Positions 62,725 through 64,000 of a stretch of 64,000 nt of DNA are shown one piece after another. The DNA is taken from NCBI GenBank assembly GCA_965153455.1, contig OZ234494.1, positions 17,050,001-17,114,000 on the forward strand. The letters run 5' to 3'. The notes beneath the pieces are model-generated. The model was not told the origin of the DNA, ran no database searches, and saw nothing but the letters and a program-made list of their open reading frames with translations. The position numbers and the translations under genes are program-made. This DNA comes from Sphagnum compactum (lineage: Eukaryota > Bryophyta > Sphagnopsida > Sphagnales). The first letter of the stretch is position 1, and every line of letters starts with the position of its first letter.

Positions 62725-63910
62725 TTAGGCTGCAGCTTCTTCTGCTTCCTCTTGGAGTTGTAGATCAAAGTGGTAAACACCTGCAACACCAATCCCACAC
62801 ACAATTGGAGATATTGAGTGGGTGCACAAAAGCCCCAAAGTACCATCAGAGAGACAATAGTAGAACTATCCCTGGCACTGTGCAAACACAAGTAATATTG
62901 GATTGAAGCAAGGAAATGGCACTGTAACAGATCCTGGCAAGTCCATGATGTTTAAGATATTGCAAGTAGAATAAGATTCTACACAAAATTACCATGGCCT
63001 TTTCCAACTCGTCGCAACCGTGCCACGAATTCTGACACTTTCTTGATCGCTTCAACCTGCAGGAATAAGCACAATTCCATATCCATGAGTAACAAAGAAC
63101 ATTACTTCTGAACATAGCAAGCTGCACTAATAATCAGTTCTTTATTTGAGCTTCTATTCTGGACTCTCATCAACTGCCGCATTGAACAGCTCTCTATCAT
63201 CTGCAATTCACTCTCAATTGGATACAATGCATGAAATCAGAATGTCAGCCTACAGTCCTACTGATTTACTCTTGCAATCCATAAGGGACAATATGAACTA
63301 CTTTCCTGTGCAACAAGCCCCAATCTATCTTTACCCTCACCTAGCAGCATGATACAACAATCACTGACCTGTTCAGTCAGAAATTCGCCTTCAATGAAAT
63401 CACACATCTGAGGATCATTGCTGTCTGCTGCAACCTGGTCAAATAGTGTCCCCAGTCAGAATATCCATATGCTATAATGTAAGACTACTTTTCTGTAGCA
63501 ACAAGCAACATGCAGGAGTCCACAACGAAGTACATCCTGCAGCCACAACAGTGTATGATGATTACAAAAACCTTGCAGACATGAACATATCCATATCAAA
63601 ACAACTACCTGGTGCAATGAAAGAAGCTTCTCATTTGTCAACTTCTCCAGTGCAAGAGCTAGCTCCATGGCTGAAGCAAGGAGGCCGAAGTCAAGTCAGA
63701 ATAATAAACAGGCTTAAAGCTAACAAGAAAACCAAATTGGAATTGAAAAGGCACAGGGTTGTGGGCATTTAAGTACACCAATGTAGACAAGATTGGGTAA
63801 CTTGGAAATGAAGAACACACACCATAAAGAGCATCTCCCTTATCAGGATGATCAAATTCCATAACAGGCATCACAATAGATTGCAATTTGACTCTGCCAC
63901 CACGCTTATT
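62725..63910 (-). CDS. Ferritin (plant type), C-terminal five exons; 5' part outside the window
   Basis: Complement exons 63823-63910, 63609-63670, 63369-63434, 62993-63056 and 62725-62780 join in phase (88, 62, 66, 64 and 56 nt), giving 111 residues to a TAA at 62725. Diagnostic text: [87 protein letters not shown] and HGVYHFD. These are helices B (end) to E of the ferritin four-helix bundle. Ferritin stores iron as a 24-mer shell, in plants mainly in plastids. The transit peptide, extension peptide and most of helices A and B, with several ferroxidase ligands, are not in the window. The tail after HFD ([12 protein letters not shown]) is acidic. The short exons with conserved borders and the absence of any stop suggest a working gene. 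Confidence 0.93.
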
Positions 63911-64000
63911 CTAGATATCCATGCACAACAATCAGTGGTGTCAGTAGTGATAATAAACAGGAGGTGGTGACATGCACAAGAGAAGGACATTGGGGTTGCA

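Noticed and set aside
1-64000. tRNA, rRNA or other structured RNA genes
   Set aside because: No full cloverleaf, rRNA core or snRNA landmark was recognised by eye. A tRNAscan-SE or Infernal run would be decisive.

Overview
This is nuclear DNA from a land plant. The genes are intron-rich with GT-AG introns. They include a plant-type ferritin, an LRR receptor kinase whose ectodomain follows the layout of Arabidopsis LRR subfamily VIII, a PPR relic and a LEA protein. TTTAGGG-type telomere-like motifs recur. Long AT-rich stretches, simple repeats and a gypsy element without a chromodomain fit a TE-rich genome. A carboxypeptidase Q-like M28 peptidase makes me lean to a non-seed plant (fern, lycophyte or bryophyte), but the sequence alone does not settle this.

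Layout. 1-2.2 kb: repeats only. 2.26-4.15 kb (+): three-exon secreted M28 peptidase with one apparent frameshift. 4.2-6.7 kb: AT-rich DNA with telomere-like motifs and a 123-bp tandem duplication. 6.69-7.94 kb (-): three-exon LEA-like protein with a signal peptide, preceded by a 330-bp region with about ten ACGT cores, four of them CACGTG. 8.6-17.7 kb: AT-rich, with one decayed coiled-coil ORF. 17.67-19.73 kb (-): at least two exons of an unknown acidic coiled-coil protein, with a repeat-filled intron and a CT-rich tripled leader. 20-24.8 kb: no gene seen. 24.77-32.48 kb (-): a 7.7-kb Ty3/gypsy element with both LTRs, a tRNA-Met-type primer site, an extra 5' ORF, gag and pol. Its reading frames are broken by eight TAGs, one TAA and frameshifts. 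36.9-38.0 kb (+): a much older integrase relic of a related element. 39.08-48.55 kb (-): an apparently intact 18-exon LRR receptor kinase. 49.3-58 kb: minisatellites and AT-rich DNA. 58.8-60.9 kb (-): a decayed PPR gene. 62.7-63.9 kb (-): the last five exons of a ferritin gene whose 5' part lies beyond the window.

The genes do not form a pathway. The LEA protein with its ABRE-like promoter points to desiccation or ABA response, ferritin to iron storage in plastids, and the receptor kinase to signalling at the plasma membrane. All exon joins were made by eye from phase, splice sites and family similarity, and no search was run.
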